Below are positions 44,013 through 53,429 of a stretch of DNA of 64,000 bases, one piece after another. Both the position numbers and the translations under genes were made by a program. Position 1 is the first letter of the stretch, and each line of letters begins with the position of its first letter. This DNA is from Arthrobacter pigmenti. GTDB lineage: Bacteria; Actinomycetota; Actinomycetes; Actinomycetales; Micrococcaceae. The notes under the pieces are model-generated. The model had not been told where the DNA came from. It did not search any database and saw nothing but the letters and a program-made list of their open reading frames with translations. The stretch is taken from NCBI RefSeq assembly GCF_011927905.1, contig NZ_JAATJL010000001.1, positions 1,798,001-1,862,000 on the forward strand, in the 5' to 3' direction.

Positions 44013-45017
44013 TTAGTCTGCAAAGTGATCCCATCCCACGTTGGCTGGCGACTGCGACCCGATGGTCACTCCTTTGGACCCGGCCTTTACCGAGCCTACC
44101 GCAGTGAAGCCGGGCAGGGGCATAACGATCGGGTTAACGGTGGCCAGCAGACCGTGATCCTCGCCCCCTCCCAGCACCCATTCCATGGGATCTATTCCAA
44201 GCAGATCGGCGGCGGAGCGGAGTGGTTCCGCAAGGCTGCTAAGCACCTCGGGATCGAAGTCGATCCGCACACCGCTGGCGGAAGCGAGCCGTTGTGCGTC
44301 TTTCACCAGGCCGTCCGAGATGTCCAGCATCGCTGTGGAACCGGCCTCCGCGGCGGCCGGGCCAGCGGCCAGCGGCGGCAGCGGACAGCATTGGTTTTGC
44401 ACAAGATTCAAGTGTTCTGCTTGAAGCGAACTGTACTCATGGGTGGACTCGAGCAGTGCAAGCCCAGCGGCAGCGCGCCCCACGGTTCCTGCCAGTACGA
44501 CGACGTCGCCGGGTTGCGCCCCAGAGCGCAGGACGGGTTTGCGACCCTCAAGGGACCCGGTGACAGCGGCGGTCACCGCAATCTGTGCGCCGGCTCCGAT
44601 GTCTCCCCCGATGACCGAACACCCGTCTGCGCCGAGCTGACGGATGGCGGCGTTGAGTCCATCCGCGAGGTCTTCGACCCACTGCACATCGGTGCTGCCA
44701 GGAAGGGTGAGACTGACGGCAAGCGAGGTTGCCCTACCACCCATGGCATTGATGTCGCTGAGGTTCTGCGCCGCAGCTTTCCATCCGACGTCGAAACCTG
44801 TGGTGTGGTAGCCGCTGGGCCACTGGAGCCGGAAGTCCATGTCCTGCACTTGGGTATCAATGGAAACTACAACCCTGCCGTCCGCCACGGCGAGCACCGC
44901 GGCGTCATCACCTGGACCGACGACGACGCACTCCTGCCAGGGAATCCCGGTGCGAAGGCGCGGGAAGATGCGTTCGAGCAGGTCAGACTCGCTCAATTGG
45001 GCGACTGTGAGTGGCAT
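44013..45017 (-). CDS. thiL: Thiamine-monophosphate kinase
   Basis: 334 residues. GPGDDAAVLAV, DINAMGG, GGDIGAG and the C-terminal LGGGEDHGLLATV are ThiL motifs (the usual GGEDYEL is GGEDHGL here). Converts thiamine-P to thiamine-PP. ATG 45017 is the start; the open frame upstream is not part of the gene. End of the conserved backbone in this window. Confidence 0.95.
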   Translation of the reverse strand: MPLTVAQLSESDLLERIFPRLRTGIPWQECVVVGPGDDAAVLAVADGRVVVSIDTQVQDMDFRLQWPSGYHTTGFDVGWKAAAQNLSDINAMGGRATSLAVSLTLPGSTDVQWVEDLADGLNAAIRQLGADGCSVIGGDIGAGAQIAVTAAVTGSLEGRKPVLRSGAQPGDVVVLAGTVGRAAAGLALLESTHEYSSLQAEHLNLVQNQCCPLPPLAAGPAAAEAGSTAMLDISDGLVKDAQRLASASGVRIDFDPEVLSSLAEPLRSAADLLGIDPMEWVLGGGEDHGLLATVNPIVMPLPGFTAVGSVKAGSKGVTIGSQSPANVGWDHFAD

Positions 45018-45145
45018 GGTTCCACGGTACTGGGCACGGGTGATATTGCGGTGTTCGCTGTGGATAGCACGCGCCACATATATCAGCCTGCGCACTATAG
45101 TGGTACAGAATCTGTTGACGGCGGGAATTATGGAGGTGCAGGGGC

Positions 45146-45412
45146 TTGGTCGATCACGAGTCGCACCTACCAGCAGCACGACATTTGAAAGTAGCGGTTG
45201 GAAAGAGACGCGAAGCAGCTCCCAAAGGGCGGCGACAGCCCGAGTCTCCTCCCATATCTGAGGAACAAGGCTACGAGCGAGCTGTAGCTGACGCGCCCGG
45301 GCGCCCCATTGAGGCGGTGTATCGCCGTAAGCGGCTCGTAGCCCTAGTAGTCACGATAACGGTGGCCTTGGCGATTCCCGCTCTCGTCGTTGCACTCGTC
45401 TTGCTGAGATAA
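45146..45412 (+). CDS. Small tail-anchored membrane protein
   Basis: 88 residues. Basic, Pro-rich cytoplasmic part and a single C-terminal helix (LVALVVTITVALAIPALVVALVLL). TTG start with GGAGG nine bases upstream. Divergent from thiL; 39 bases before wecB. Unknown function. Confidence 0.6.
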   Translation: MVDHESHLPAARHLKVAVGKRREAAPKGRRQPESPPISEEQGYERAVADAPGRPIEAVYRRKRLVALVVTITVALAIPALVVALVLLR

Positions 45413-45451
45413 GGTGAACCGGTCAATCACTCGAAGATCTGGGGGACGCTT

Positions 45452-46651
45452 GTGCCTGTAATCATGCCAATATATGGCACCCGTCCTGAAGCAATCAAAA
45501 TGGCTCCAATTGTCAAAGCGCTCGAAGACTCTAAAGATTTTGAGTGTGTGGTGACCGTTACTGGACAGCACCGCGCAATGCTTGACCAGGTGAACGACCT
45601 CTTCGGTATCGTCCCGTTGCATGACTTGGATATCATTCAGCAGCGCCAGTCGCTGACTTCAATCATGACTAGAACGATGGAGGGCTTGGACCGGTTATTT
45701 CAATCACGGAGACCTGACGCCATCGTAGTGCAAGGGGACACTACTACTTCAACGGCGGCGGCTATTGCGGCCTTCTATCACGGGATCCCTGTGGTGCATG
45801 TTGAGGCTGGCTTACGTTCGGGCAATCCGTTCTCCCCTTTTCCTGAGGAGGCAAATCGGAAGATTACCTCCCAAATAGCAACCCTGCACTTGGCACCTAC
45901 GCTTACGAACAAAATGAATCTGCTCGCTGAAAACGTGTCAGAGGAGGACATAGTTGTAACAGGAAATACTGTTATAGATGCGCTGCTTGCTACCGCTGAA
46001 AAGCGAGTTTCTTTCACTGATCGACGCCTTGAGGAACTCTCGGCTACGAACAAACGCATACTATTGGTCACTACTCACCGGCGCGAAAATCAGGGTGATG
46101 CAATGCGTGGAGTCGCTCGAGCGCTCCTGCGAATCGCGGATGAAAACATCGACCTGACAGTTGTATTACCAGCACATAGGAACCCAGCAGTCCGTGAAGC
46201 ACTGCTGCCTGCCCTTCAAGGCAAAGCTAATATCATAATCACAGACTCCCTGAGTTACGGGGAATTCACTCGACTTCTATCGTTAGCGCACATAGTACTG
46301 ACTGATTCTGGTGGCGTTCAGGAAGAAGCGCCCAGCTTAGGGAAACCCGTACTCATAATGCGGGACAACACTGAGCGTCCAGAAGCCGTGGAGGCCGGCA
46401 CTGCCGCGCTGATTGGGACGAGCGAGGACGTAATAGTAAAAGAAGTCAACGCGCTCCTAACGGATCAATCCCTCTATGATTCCATGGCTAATGCGATCAA
46501 CCCTTACGGAGATGGCTTTGCCGCTCGCCGAACTCTAGGAGCGATTAAAGAACTGTTTCATCGAAGGGGCACAGAAAAAGCACAATCCCCCTGCACAGAT
46601 ACCGTCGTCGCTCATCAGTCGGAAAACCTCGAGGGTGATCCACTCGAGTAA
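45452..46651 (+). CDS. wecB: UDP-N-acetylglucosamine 2-epimerase (non-hydrolysing)
   Basis: 399 residues. GTRPEAIKMAPI, VTGQHRAMLDQV, HVEAGLRSGN and TDSGGVQEEAPSLGKP are WecB signatures. Interconverts UDP-GlcNAc and UDP-ManNAc for surface polysaccharide. GTG start with GGGGGAC upstream. From here the DNA is more AT-rich and the wobble positions change, suggesting transfer. A tail of about 30 residues follows the family end. The pse operon lies beyond a broken IS. Confidence 0.93.
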   Translation: MPVIMPIYGTRPEAIKMAPIVKALEDSKDFECVVTVTGQHRAMLDQVNDLFGIVPLHDLDIIQQRQSLTSIMTRTMEGLDRLFQSRRPDAIVVQGDTTTSTAAAIAAFYHGIPVVHVEAGLRSGNPFSPFPEEANRKITSQIATLHLAPTLTNKMNLLAENVSEEDIVVTGNTVIDALLATAEKRVSFTDRRLEELSATNKRILLVTTHRRENQGDAMRGVARALLRIADENIDLTVVLPAHRNPAVREALLPALQGKANIIITDSLSYGEFTRLLSLAHIVLTDSGGVQEEAPSLGKPVLIMRDNTERPEAVEAGTAALIGTSEDVIVKEVNALLTDQSLYDSMANAINPYGDGFAARRTLGAIKELFHRRGTEKAQSPCTDTVVAHQSENLEGDPLE

Positions 46652-46703
46652 CCGACTTCGCCGATTGACCCGTCGGCCTCGGGCCTGACTCGTGCCACTT
46701 GGT

Positions 46704-48292
46704 TTAGTGACCGTTTTCGAGGCGGTTGAGGATCTCTTGGGCAGGGGTGGAGAGTTCCGGGTCGAGGGACATCTGATGGCCGTCAACTTCGATCGTTGCT
46801 GATCGAGCGGTTCGCAGCGTGCGAACGATCTTCGATCGACATGCCTGTGAGCTCCTGCAGGTGCCAGCTGATGGCCAGGGCAGCGAAAACGATGGTCAGG
46901 TGTGACTCGATCGCGTCGCGTTCACGGTGGAAAACGGGACGCGCTTTGAGGTCGCTCTTGGTCATCCGGAACGAGGCTTCGACCTGCCATAGGTCGTGGT
47001 ACGAGTTGATCACCGCCGCGCCGGGCATCTTCTCGGCATCGATGTTCGTGACGTAGCCTTTCAACCCGGAGAGCTGCCTGGCGCGGTCAACCGTGGCTTG
47101 GTCGAGCTCCTTGGCCGCGCCGGTGACTTTTAGGAACCTGGCCTTCTTCAGCGGGGCTTTCCCGGCAGCGATCCGTTCTGCTTTGTCGATCATGAGGTTG
47201 ATGTTCCGGTCATCGCGCTTCTGCCGTTTGAACGACCACTAATAAACGATCCGCCGCTCGCGTTCGGCCTTCCCGGTACCCATTGAGCGGGTACATTCCA
47301 GGATCTGCCCGTCCTGGAAGTAGTTGCCGTGGCGCTGGAAATGCTCGGCCAGATCATAGGGAGCTTTGGTCAGCCGGGACCCAACGATGAAGGAGAATCC
47401 ACCGTCCTCCAAAGCATTCAGATTCGCTGCCGAGAGCATCCCGGCATCGGCGACGACCACCATGTCAGTGATCCCGTGGCGTTTCTGGAACTGCTCCAGA
47501 ACGGGCACGATCGTTGTAGTCTCCGCCTTGTTGCCCTCGAACAGATGCACTTCAAGCGGGAACCCGCCCGGGTCGACGAGCAACCCGACCTGGACCTGCA
47601 GGTCGATGCGGTGTTCCTTGCTCATGCCGACCTTGCGCAGGTCATCTTCGTCCTTGTTCTCAAAGTGCACCGTTGTCACGTCATAAAGCACCAGGGCGGG
47701 ACGTCCCGTGGTGCGTAACGAGTGCGCCAACGCCGCAGAGGCCAGCTGGCCGCGGTAATCGCCTTCCTGACACCGCGCCAGCGAACGGAATAGCGTGCGA
47801 AGGCTCGGACACGGAACACCGACTTCCTCCAGCACCCGCAGCGTGTCCGCTTTGGAGGCCGGCTCAATAATCCGTGCCAGCACCATCGCGGTGAACGCCT
47901 CATCACCAAGGGTGTCGAATCCCAAGTGGGTGTAAGCGCTTCGCAGCACATCCCACAACACCAACGAGGACGTAGAAACCAGTCGACCGCCACCGCGCAC
48001 CACACGCGGACGCCCCGTCGGAGCCGGCACTGGCAGGTATCTGGGAGCGGTCCAGTCCGCCACATCATTGACGCTGGCTGCTACCCGCGGCACATCTCCC
48101 AGATCCAGCGCTTCCTTCCTGCCCCGGATACAACCGCGCTTGCGCCGTCGCCAGCAGCAACGCGAGATCCCCGTCAGAATGCGCGGAACCGACATGATCG
48201 ATGCCAATGACCTTGCCGCCCTGACGCGAGATGATCTGGACCGCGCCCGCCCCGGACGCGGTCCTCACTTTCCGTACGACCCGTGAAGCCAC
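46704..48292 (-). pseudogene. IS1634-type transposase, copy 1, broken
   Basis: Fragments of one transposase: KVRTASGAGAVQII at the N-terminus, GFDTLGDEAFTAMVLARI, LYDVTTVHFENKDED, VVVADAGMLSAANLNAL and the C-terminal LENGH. Lesions visible: a four-base tandem GGAA duplication (48112-48119), a nonsense codon (47239-47241, CAG in copy 2), and a frameshift near 46828-46834. Inactive. Inverted ends were not found. Confidence 0.9.
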
Positions 48293-48924
48293 CCAGCTAG
48301 GCTACCCACCCACCGACTTTTAGTGACCATTTCACACCCCCGACTAGAACGAACCCGCAGGTCAGAGGCATGCGCCTCCGGAAACTCTCAACCGATGGCA
48401 CGAGTCAAGTCGGATCGCGTTCGACCACTCTGAGCCGAGCGCACCACGTTTCTCCACAAGGCAGCGGAGGGACTTTATAGCTCTGCGCTATTATAAGTAC
48501 CGAATCTTGGGCACCGGTCGACCGACGGGGAGATTGAACACTCCCCTGATGTCAACTGCACTGGACCATGCCGTGGCGTCTCAGATCCGACGAATCCTCG
48601 CACCCGAGAACCCATCTCCCAAGGCAGACCGCACTGGCCATACCGCGGCGGCCATCCGCGCCCTGCTCAGAGTTCATGCTGTAGCAGGGCGTGTCTGCAC
48701 CAATATCGGAGTGCGGCATGCGGACCGGAGGTATCGACAACGATCGGGCTATTCCACAACAGTTCAACGAATCACGCTCTCATAGCTTAACGAGAGCAGA
48801 ACCCAGCGGAGCCCTGCTGCCAGATTGGAAACCTGTAAGGATGATTCTCTGGCAGTTGGATTCTCTCGCCCCACCCACAAACATTGCGTATGACAACGAC
48901 ATCATTGATCTCAAAACAAAGATC
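48293..48924. other. Gap without a recognised gene
   Basis: 632 bases between the broken IS copy 1 and pseI. Several short open frames but none has a good start, a ribosome site or a family motif. Probably debris plus the 3' region of the pse operon. Confidence 0.6.
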
Positions 48925-49980
48925 CTAGTTCAGCACCTCTTCGGTGACCGGGGTATTCTTTTCTACTCGTCGATTCAGTGTTCGGCCCAACACCTGGTCG
49001 ATGGCCTTAGGAGGCAGGCCATACCCTGGGCGAACGCTTCTCACGTACTCAGGGAGCACTACCTGTCCCTCCTCGATATCCCGCACAAAGTACAGAGAAC
49101 GCCGGAACTGCGCGTTGCTGGACTCGCTGGATTTTCGTCCGTAGTTAACAGCTCCTAGTGAGCGCCAAGCAGTGTGCGTGTCCCTGCACAATGCGACCAA
49201 ATCTTCGGGTTCTAGCGAAAAACTGTCGTCCGGCCCTCCTCCAGCACGATCCAGAGTAATGTGCTTCTCAATCAAGCTAGCCCCCATCGCGACGCTTGTA
49301 ACAGCGGTCACATTATCGATGGTATGGTCGGAAAGCCCCGTAACGACGCCAAACCTTTTTCTCATATCGGAAAGTGTGTGCAGGTTGTAGTCCGCTGCAG
49401 GTGCCGGGTAGCCGCTCACGCAATGCAAGATTGCCAAGGACCTACACCCACCTTCCCTAGCTGCCGCGATGGCTTCGGCAATTTCCTCTTCGTCCGCCAT
49501 ACCGGTGGAGATAATTAAGGGCTTTCCGGTCTGCGCCACGTACTGGATGAGAGGCAGGTCGACAGCCTCGAACGAAGCAATCTTGTATGCAGGCGCGTTC
49601 AGGTCTTCCAAGAGGTCCACGGCGGAACGGTCGAACGGTGAACTGAAGATCGTAATACCAATCTTTTTCGCATAATCAAATAGAGGTTTGTGCCATTCCC
49701 ATGGCATGTGAGCCTCTTCGTACAGTTCATATAAAGTCCGACCATCCCAAAGACCACCTGAAATGACAAAATCCTCCCGGCTACTATCGAGTGTGATGGT
49801 ATCGGGTCGATACGTCTGTAGCTTTACGGCATGCGCTCCAGCTAATTTGGCTTCATCAATTATACGGTAAGCGTTTTCAATTTTACCGTTATGATTCGCC
49901 GAAAGTTCGGCAATGATATACGGAGGAACTTTGTGTGAAATCTCACGACCATTTATGAACATTGAATCTACATTTGACAT
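48925..49980 (-). CDS. pseI: Pseudaminic acid synthase
   Basis: 351 residues. YIIAELSANHNGKIENA, DFVISGGLWDGRTLYELYEEA and GLSDHTIDNVTAVTSVAMGA, then EKHITLDRAGGGPDDSFSLE; a C-terminal antifreeze/SAF domain (VRDIEEGQVVLPEYVRSVRPG). The WDGRTLYELYE stretch is the PseI rather than NeuB pattern. It condenses 6-deoxy-AltdiNAc with phosphoenolpyruvate to Pse. Last gene of the operon; start abuts the pseH stop (TAATG). Confidence 0.93.
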   Translation of the reverse strand: MSNVDSMFINGREISHKVPPYIIAELSANHNGKIENAYRIIDEAKLAGAHAVKLQTYRPDTITLDSSREDFVISGGLWDGRTLYELYEEAHMPWEWHKPLFDYAKKIGITIFSSPFDRSAVDLLEDLNAPAYKIASFEAVDLPLIQYVAQTGKPLIISTGMADEEEIAEAIAAAREGGCRSLAILHCVSGYPAPAADYNLHTLSDMRKRFGVVTGLSDHTIDNVTAVTSVAMGASLIEKHITLDRAGGGPDDSFSLEPEDLVALCRDTHTAWRSLGAVNYGRKSSESSNAQFRRSLYFVRDIEEGQVVLPEYVRSVRPGYGLPPKAIDQVLGRTLNRRVEKNTPVTEEVLN

Positions 49981-50501
49981 TACTGAACTCCTAGATTTTT
50001 GCACCACTCTGATTCCAACAAGCCGAACCCTAACGAGTCCTGATATTTGTCTCCATCAAAATAGTGGTCACGGAGGCGCGCTTCCTCACGAAATCCTAGC
50101 TTGCGGTGAAGGGCCACAGATGGTTCGTTGGTGGATACGACCTCACCCCAGATCTTGTGAAGTCCAAGTTGCCCGAAAGCGTGCTGTAGGACGCTTGCAC
50201 ATAAGTCCGATCCGGTTCCTCGCGGCGCTTCCGGAGCACGGTAGAAGCCCCACTCCGCCCGTCCCGCCAATTGGTCAACGATGTGTATCCGCGCATAACC
50301 GAGCCTTTCTGCGCCAGCTTCGAGAACTAGAGGGTGCTCTAGTGGCGACTCCTGTAGGCGTTTGAACCACAACCTATGCTCGGTCGACGTGATCTCGTGC
50401 TGGGTGTACATGTACCGTTGAACCTCAGGGTGATTCCTCCAACCAAGCACTATGGGAAGGTCGTCGAGAACCATACTTCGTAAGACGCTAGCGGGTCTCA
50501 T
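49980..50501 (-). CDS. pseH: UDP-4-amino-4,6-dideoxy-AltNAc N-acetyltransferase
   Basis: 173 residues, GNAT fold: VLGWRNHPEVQRYMYTQHEI, GYARIHIVDQLAGRAEWGFYR, NEPSVALHRKLGFREEARLRDHYF. The MYTQHEIT region is seen in PseH and neuaminic acetyltransferases. Overlaps pseG by 14 bases and pseI by one. ATG 50501. Confidence 0.88.
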   Translation of the reverse strand: MRPASVLRSMVLDDLPIVLGWRNHPEVQRYMYTQHEITSTEHRLWFKRLQESPLEHPLVLEAGAERLGYARIHIVDQLAGRAEWGFYRAPEAPRGTGSDLCASVLQHAFGQLGLHKIWGEVVSTNEPSVALHRKLGFREEARLRDHYFDGDKYQDSLGFGLLESEWCKNLGVQ

Positions 50502-51615
50502 GTGCCGTCCCTCTGATAATTGATTCAGCAACCAGGCTCGCACCGTTCCCTACGACCAAAGTGGAAGCGTTCTTGCTCATTTCGAGCAGCCGCTCGCCAC
50601 TTTGGATTTTTTTCCACGCGGTAAGGAGCGACCGTACAAGCGAAGTCTGATCTACAACGTAAGCAACGTCGTGACTCGCGAGTTGGCGCACGACATCTCG
50701 CTGGTTTAGCGCTATCTCGAGCACTAGGCTTGGTAGCCCCAGACAGCATCGTTCCCAGCTTGTCCCCCCACCAGCACCGACGGCCACATCCGCCATTGTC
50801 ATCAGGTATGCCATTCTCGTCGTGTCGACGTGAACTTTCGTATCGAACTGCGAGCGATCCGCCGCTCGCAGAACCGCTTTCAGGTGTGGGGCTGCCAACC
50901 CCATCACGATGTCGACCCGCAATGAATGTGACCCGGGCACGTGGGCCAACGCGTCGAGCACGTCTTCAGTAACGTTCCCGCTGTCGACGCCTCCAAAGTT
51001 GATGAGTACGCGCCTCGGACGTTGCAGAGTTTGCCTGCGAACCAAACTCGCAGCCCGTGCCTCTCGGAACTCTGATCGCACAAGTGCATAACTCGTTCCT
51101 ACCAAGATCTTGCAACCAGGAGGAACAAGCTGAGCGTAATCATGCGGTCTACGGCCCAAATTCTGATCCAGAAGTAAATCACAATCGTGAACCCGATCGG
51201 CAAGGTCGTCGATACAAGCGATTCGCACCGATGGTCGAGAGGCCCGGAACGCGGTCTCCCACCGATGGTCAATCCCATAATGGTCCACTATTAGCCATTG
51301 GAATCTCACTTGAACCAACGAAGCAAGGGTCTGATCTAAATCTTGGCGCCATCCACCTACCAGCCAGTCCTCATAGCTTTCATTGGATCCCGTTCGCTGA
51401 ATAGGCGCCGTCACGGCGCGTTCCATAGAAACGACGACAAACCCTCGCGCCCGAATTGCTGAAGCCAAATCACCGGAAGTCGCTCGACACACGAACAGAC
51501 AATCTCGGCCTCCCCAGGCCAGTTCCTCGGCAAGAGTAAGGCAACGCATGACGTGGCCCGACCCGATTTTCGTCGAGGCGTCAACACGGAAGACTACCGT
51601 GACGTCCAAAGGCAT
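50488..51615 (-). CDS. pseG: UDP-2,4-diacetamido-2,4,6-trideoxy-altropyranose hydrolase
   Basis: 375 residues, MurG-like GT-B hydrolase. FRVDASTKIGSGHVMRCLTLA is the PseG opening, LIVDHYGID and ILINFGG-type NFGGVD follow, and GAGGGTSWERCCLGLPSL ends the donor site. Releases UDP from the sugar. ATG 51615 chosen; ATG at 51654 overlaps pseF. About 22 bases after the pseF stop. Confidence 0.93.
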   Translation of the reverse strand: MPLDVTVVFRVDASTKIGSGHVMRCLTLAEELAWGGRDCLFVCRATSGDLASAIRARGFVVVSMERAVTAPIQRTGSNESYEDWLVGGWRQDLDQTLASLVQVRFQWLIVDHYGIDHRWETAFRASRPSVRIACIDDLADRVHDCDLLLDQNLGRRPHDYAQLVPPGCKILVGTSYALVRSEFREARAASLVRRQTLQRPRRVLINFGGVDSGNVTEDVLDALAHVPGSHSLRVDIVMGLAAPHLKAVLRAADRSQFDTKVHVDTTRMAYLMTMADVAVGAGGGTSWERCCLGLPSLVLEIALNQRDVVRQLASHDVAYVVDQTSLVRSLLTAWKKIQSGERLLEMSKNASTLVVGNGASLVAESIIRGTAHETR

Positions 51616-51637
51616 AGTAGGTAATCTCACCGAAGCC

Positions 51638-52339
51638 TCAACCAACGTCTTCATTCTTCTTGCGTCTGAGGGCACTGAACATCCATTCTGCGCGTTCCCA
51701 ATCTTCCAAGGTGTCAATGTCTTGCACTCGGTACCTGGGCAAGACCACGGGAACCGCGCCGCTCGCGAATATTGGCACTTGCTCACGCCATGCGGACGCT
51801 CGGCCCCAGTAGAACTGTCCAGCATCATGCCAGGACTCCTCGAGGTCCTGAGAGCGAGAGGTTTCGTATTCCGGCGTGAAGAGTCGTAAGCGCCCGTCTG
51901 CGCTCGACCGAAGAGCACGCTGGATTGGAAACTCATAGGTTGTGACAGCCACTGCATAGTCCGCGCTCGCCACCGATTCCAGCGCCTCCCTGCCAGTCAC
52001 CAAATCTCGCGATTCGACAAAAGGCGCCGTCGCATACAGGCAGCAAACAAGACCAGTATCAAGACCCAGCGACTGGATCGCATGCGCGACGACGGGGATA
52101 GTTCCTGCGAAGTCGGTCGAGTACTCGGCTGGCCTCATGAATGGGACTTCCGCCCCAGCCGAAATAGCAATCTCGCGAATATGCTCATCATCCGTAGATA
52201 CCACGACCCGATCGAAGATACTGCTGTCTAGGGCCGCCCGTATAGACCAGCTAATCATGGGTCGACCTGAGAACTCACGAACATTTTTTCGTGGAATGCG
52301 CTTGCTCCCACCACGAGCCGGAATCACACAAAGACTCAT
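51638..52339 (-). CDS. pseF: Pseudaminate cytidylyltransferase
   Basis: 233 residues. CVIPARGGSKRIPRKNVREF, VVVSTDDEHI and the CMP-sugar synthase core. Forms CMP-Pse from CTP and Pse. Between the pyruvyltransferase (16 bases upstream) and pseG. NeuA versus PseF is decided by the rest of the operon. Confidence 0.92.
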   Translation of the reverse strand: MSLCVIPARGGSKRIPRKNVREFSGRPMISWSIRAALDSSIFDRVVVSTDDEHIREIAISAGAEVPFMRPAEYSTDFAGTIPVVAHAIQSLGLDTGLVCCLYATAPFVESRDLVTGREALESVASADYAVAVTTYEFPIQRALRSSADGRLRLFTPEYETSRSQDLEESWHDAGQFYWGRASAWREQVPIFASGAVPVVLPRYRVQDIDTLEDWERAEWMFSALRRKKNEDVG

Positions 52340-52355
52340 CTTTCCAACAACTCCA

Positions 52356-53429
52356 TCACGAGGGATCTACGATGGCGCGCACTGTTCGCTCGGCACGACG
52401 ACTGATCTCTGCGAGCTCAGCACCGAGGCCCGAAAACCGGGAGTAGCCGTCAACCGAATCCTGATACATCATACTAATAACCTGTTGGGGAGCCGATATG
52501 GAGGCCTCCAGAGGCGCGATACCGCCAGCCGATGTCGGGAAGTATTGCAAGTAGTTCGGGACGCTCAGTTTACGGGAGAGACTCAAGCCGTAGTCCGCCC
52601 CGCGCCCGTCCTGCTCAAGCAAATACGACGGCATCCGACGATTTAGGGCGTTCACGTGTCCGTGTACCCGATATCCAACATGGAGGTCGAACTTGTTATA
52701 AAACTCGAGCCCGCGAGCTGGACTTTTGAATATCTCCTCGCAGTCCAACTTTTCTTCAACACAATATTTCTGAATTAGGTCATTGACGCCATGAAGAGCG
52801 ACAGACAATGAAGCGTCCGGGAAAACACACCTAATTCCCGCCACGAGCGCGGAGAATGATGACAGGTATTTTTCCGGTCGATGAGGATCTGACAATACAA
52901 TTGAACGAACTTCTTCCGGGAATGTAAATTCCCGATCATCCGACTCAGGCGCAAAAAAAGATATATCGCCATGGTATACGGCCGATTTTATGCCTACACC
53001 CAGGCAAAAATTCTGTGTGAGAATGCCTCTAGTCGTAAATATGCGCGCCCCTTCGCTCATTACTCGCAACAGGTCGAGGCTCCCGGAGTCGATCGCGCCG
53101 CAGAAATCAGAATTGCCTTTGACGGGAAGATCAGTGCCCGCAGCGAGAATAGAGTATGGCACACCGCTCTCCAATAAGCGGCGCGCATAGGGATAAGTGG
53201 TTTTCTCCATATCCGATCGGATCGCCAGACAGGCGAAGAAGACGTGGTCTGATCTCTCGATCAAGGAGACGACGTCTTTCCACGGCGCCGCACGCCAAAC
53301 CACCTCGACGACAACATCGCCCGGCGCCGAACGCTGGATCAAGGACACAAGTGACTGTGTAATGAGATAGTCACCGATGTTCCGAGAGCCTTGAGCCGGG
53401 TAGGTCGTGATGACCAGATAGCGCTTCAC
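52356..53429 (-). CDS. Polysaccharide pyruvyl transferase-family protein
   Basis: 357 residues. RNIGDYLITQSLVSL at the start, TRGILTQNF in the middle and VGYRVHGHVNAL (the family RxHG-type pattern) near residue 250. Family members move pyruvate from PEP to a sugar to make a ketal. It sits inside the Pse operon (ATGA overlap with pseC), where the classical gene order has no such enzyme. It may decorate the Pse glycan. Its exact acceptor is unknown. Confidence 0.85.
   Translation of the reverse strand: MKRYLVITTYPAQGSRNIGDYLITQSLVSLIQRSAPGDVVVEVVWRAAPWKDVVSLIERSDHVFFACLAIRSDMEKTTYPYARRLLESGVPYSILAAGTDLPVKGNSDFCGAIDSGSLDLLRVMSEGARIFTTRGILTQNFCLGVGIKSAVYHGDISFFAPESDDREFTFPEEVRSIVLSDPHRPEKYLSSFSALVAGIRCVFPDASLSVALHGVNDLIQKYCVEEKLDCEEIFKSPARGLEFYNKFDLHVGYRVHGHVNALNRRMPSYLLEQDGRGADYGLSLSRKLSVPNYLQYFPTSAGGIAPLEASISAPQQVISMMYQDSVDGYSRFSGLGAELAEISRRAERTVRAIVDPS

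Noticed and set aside
43875..45188. Plus-strand 437-codon frame opposite thiL
   Set aside because: Shadow; thiL motifs decide the strand.
48507..49158. Short plus-strand frames between IS copy 1 and pseI
   Set aside because: No ribosome site, no family, overlap pseI partly; treated as non-coding.
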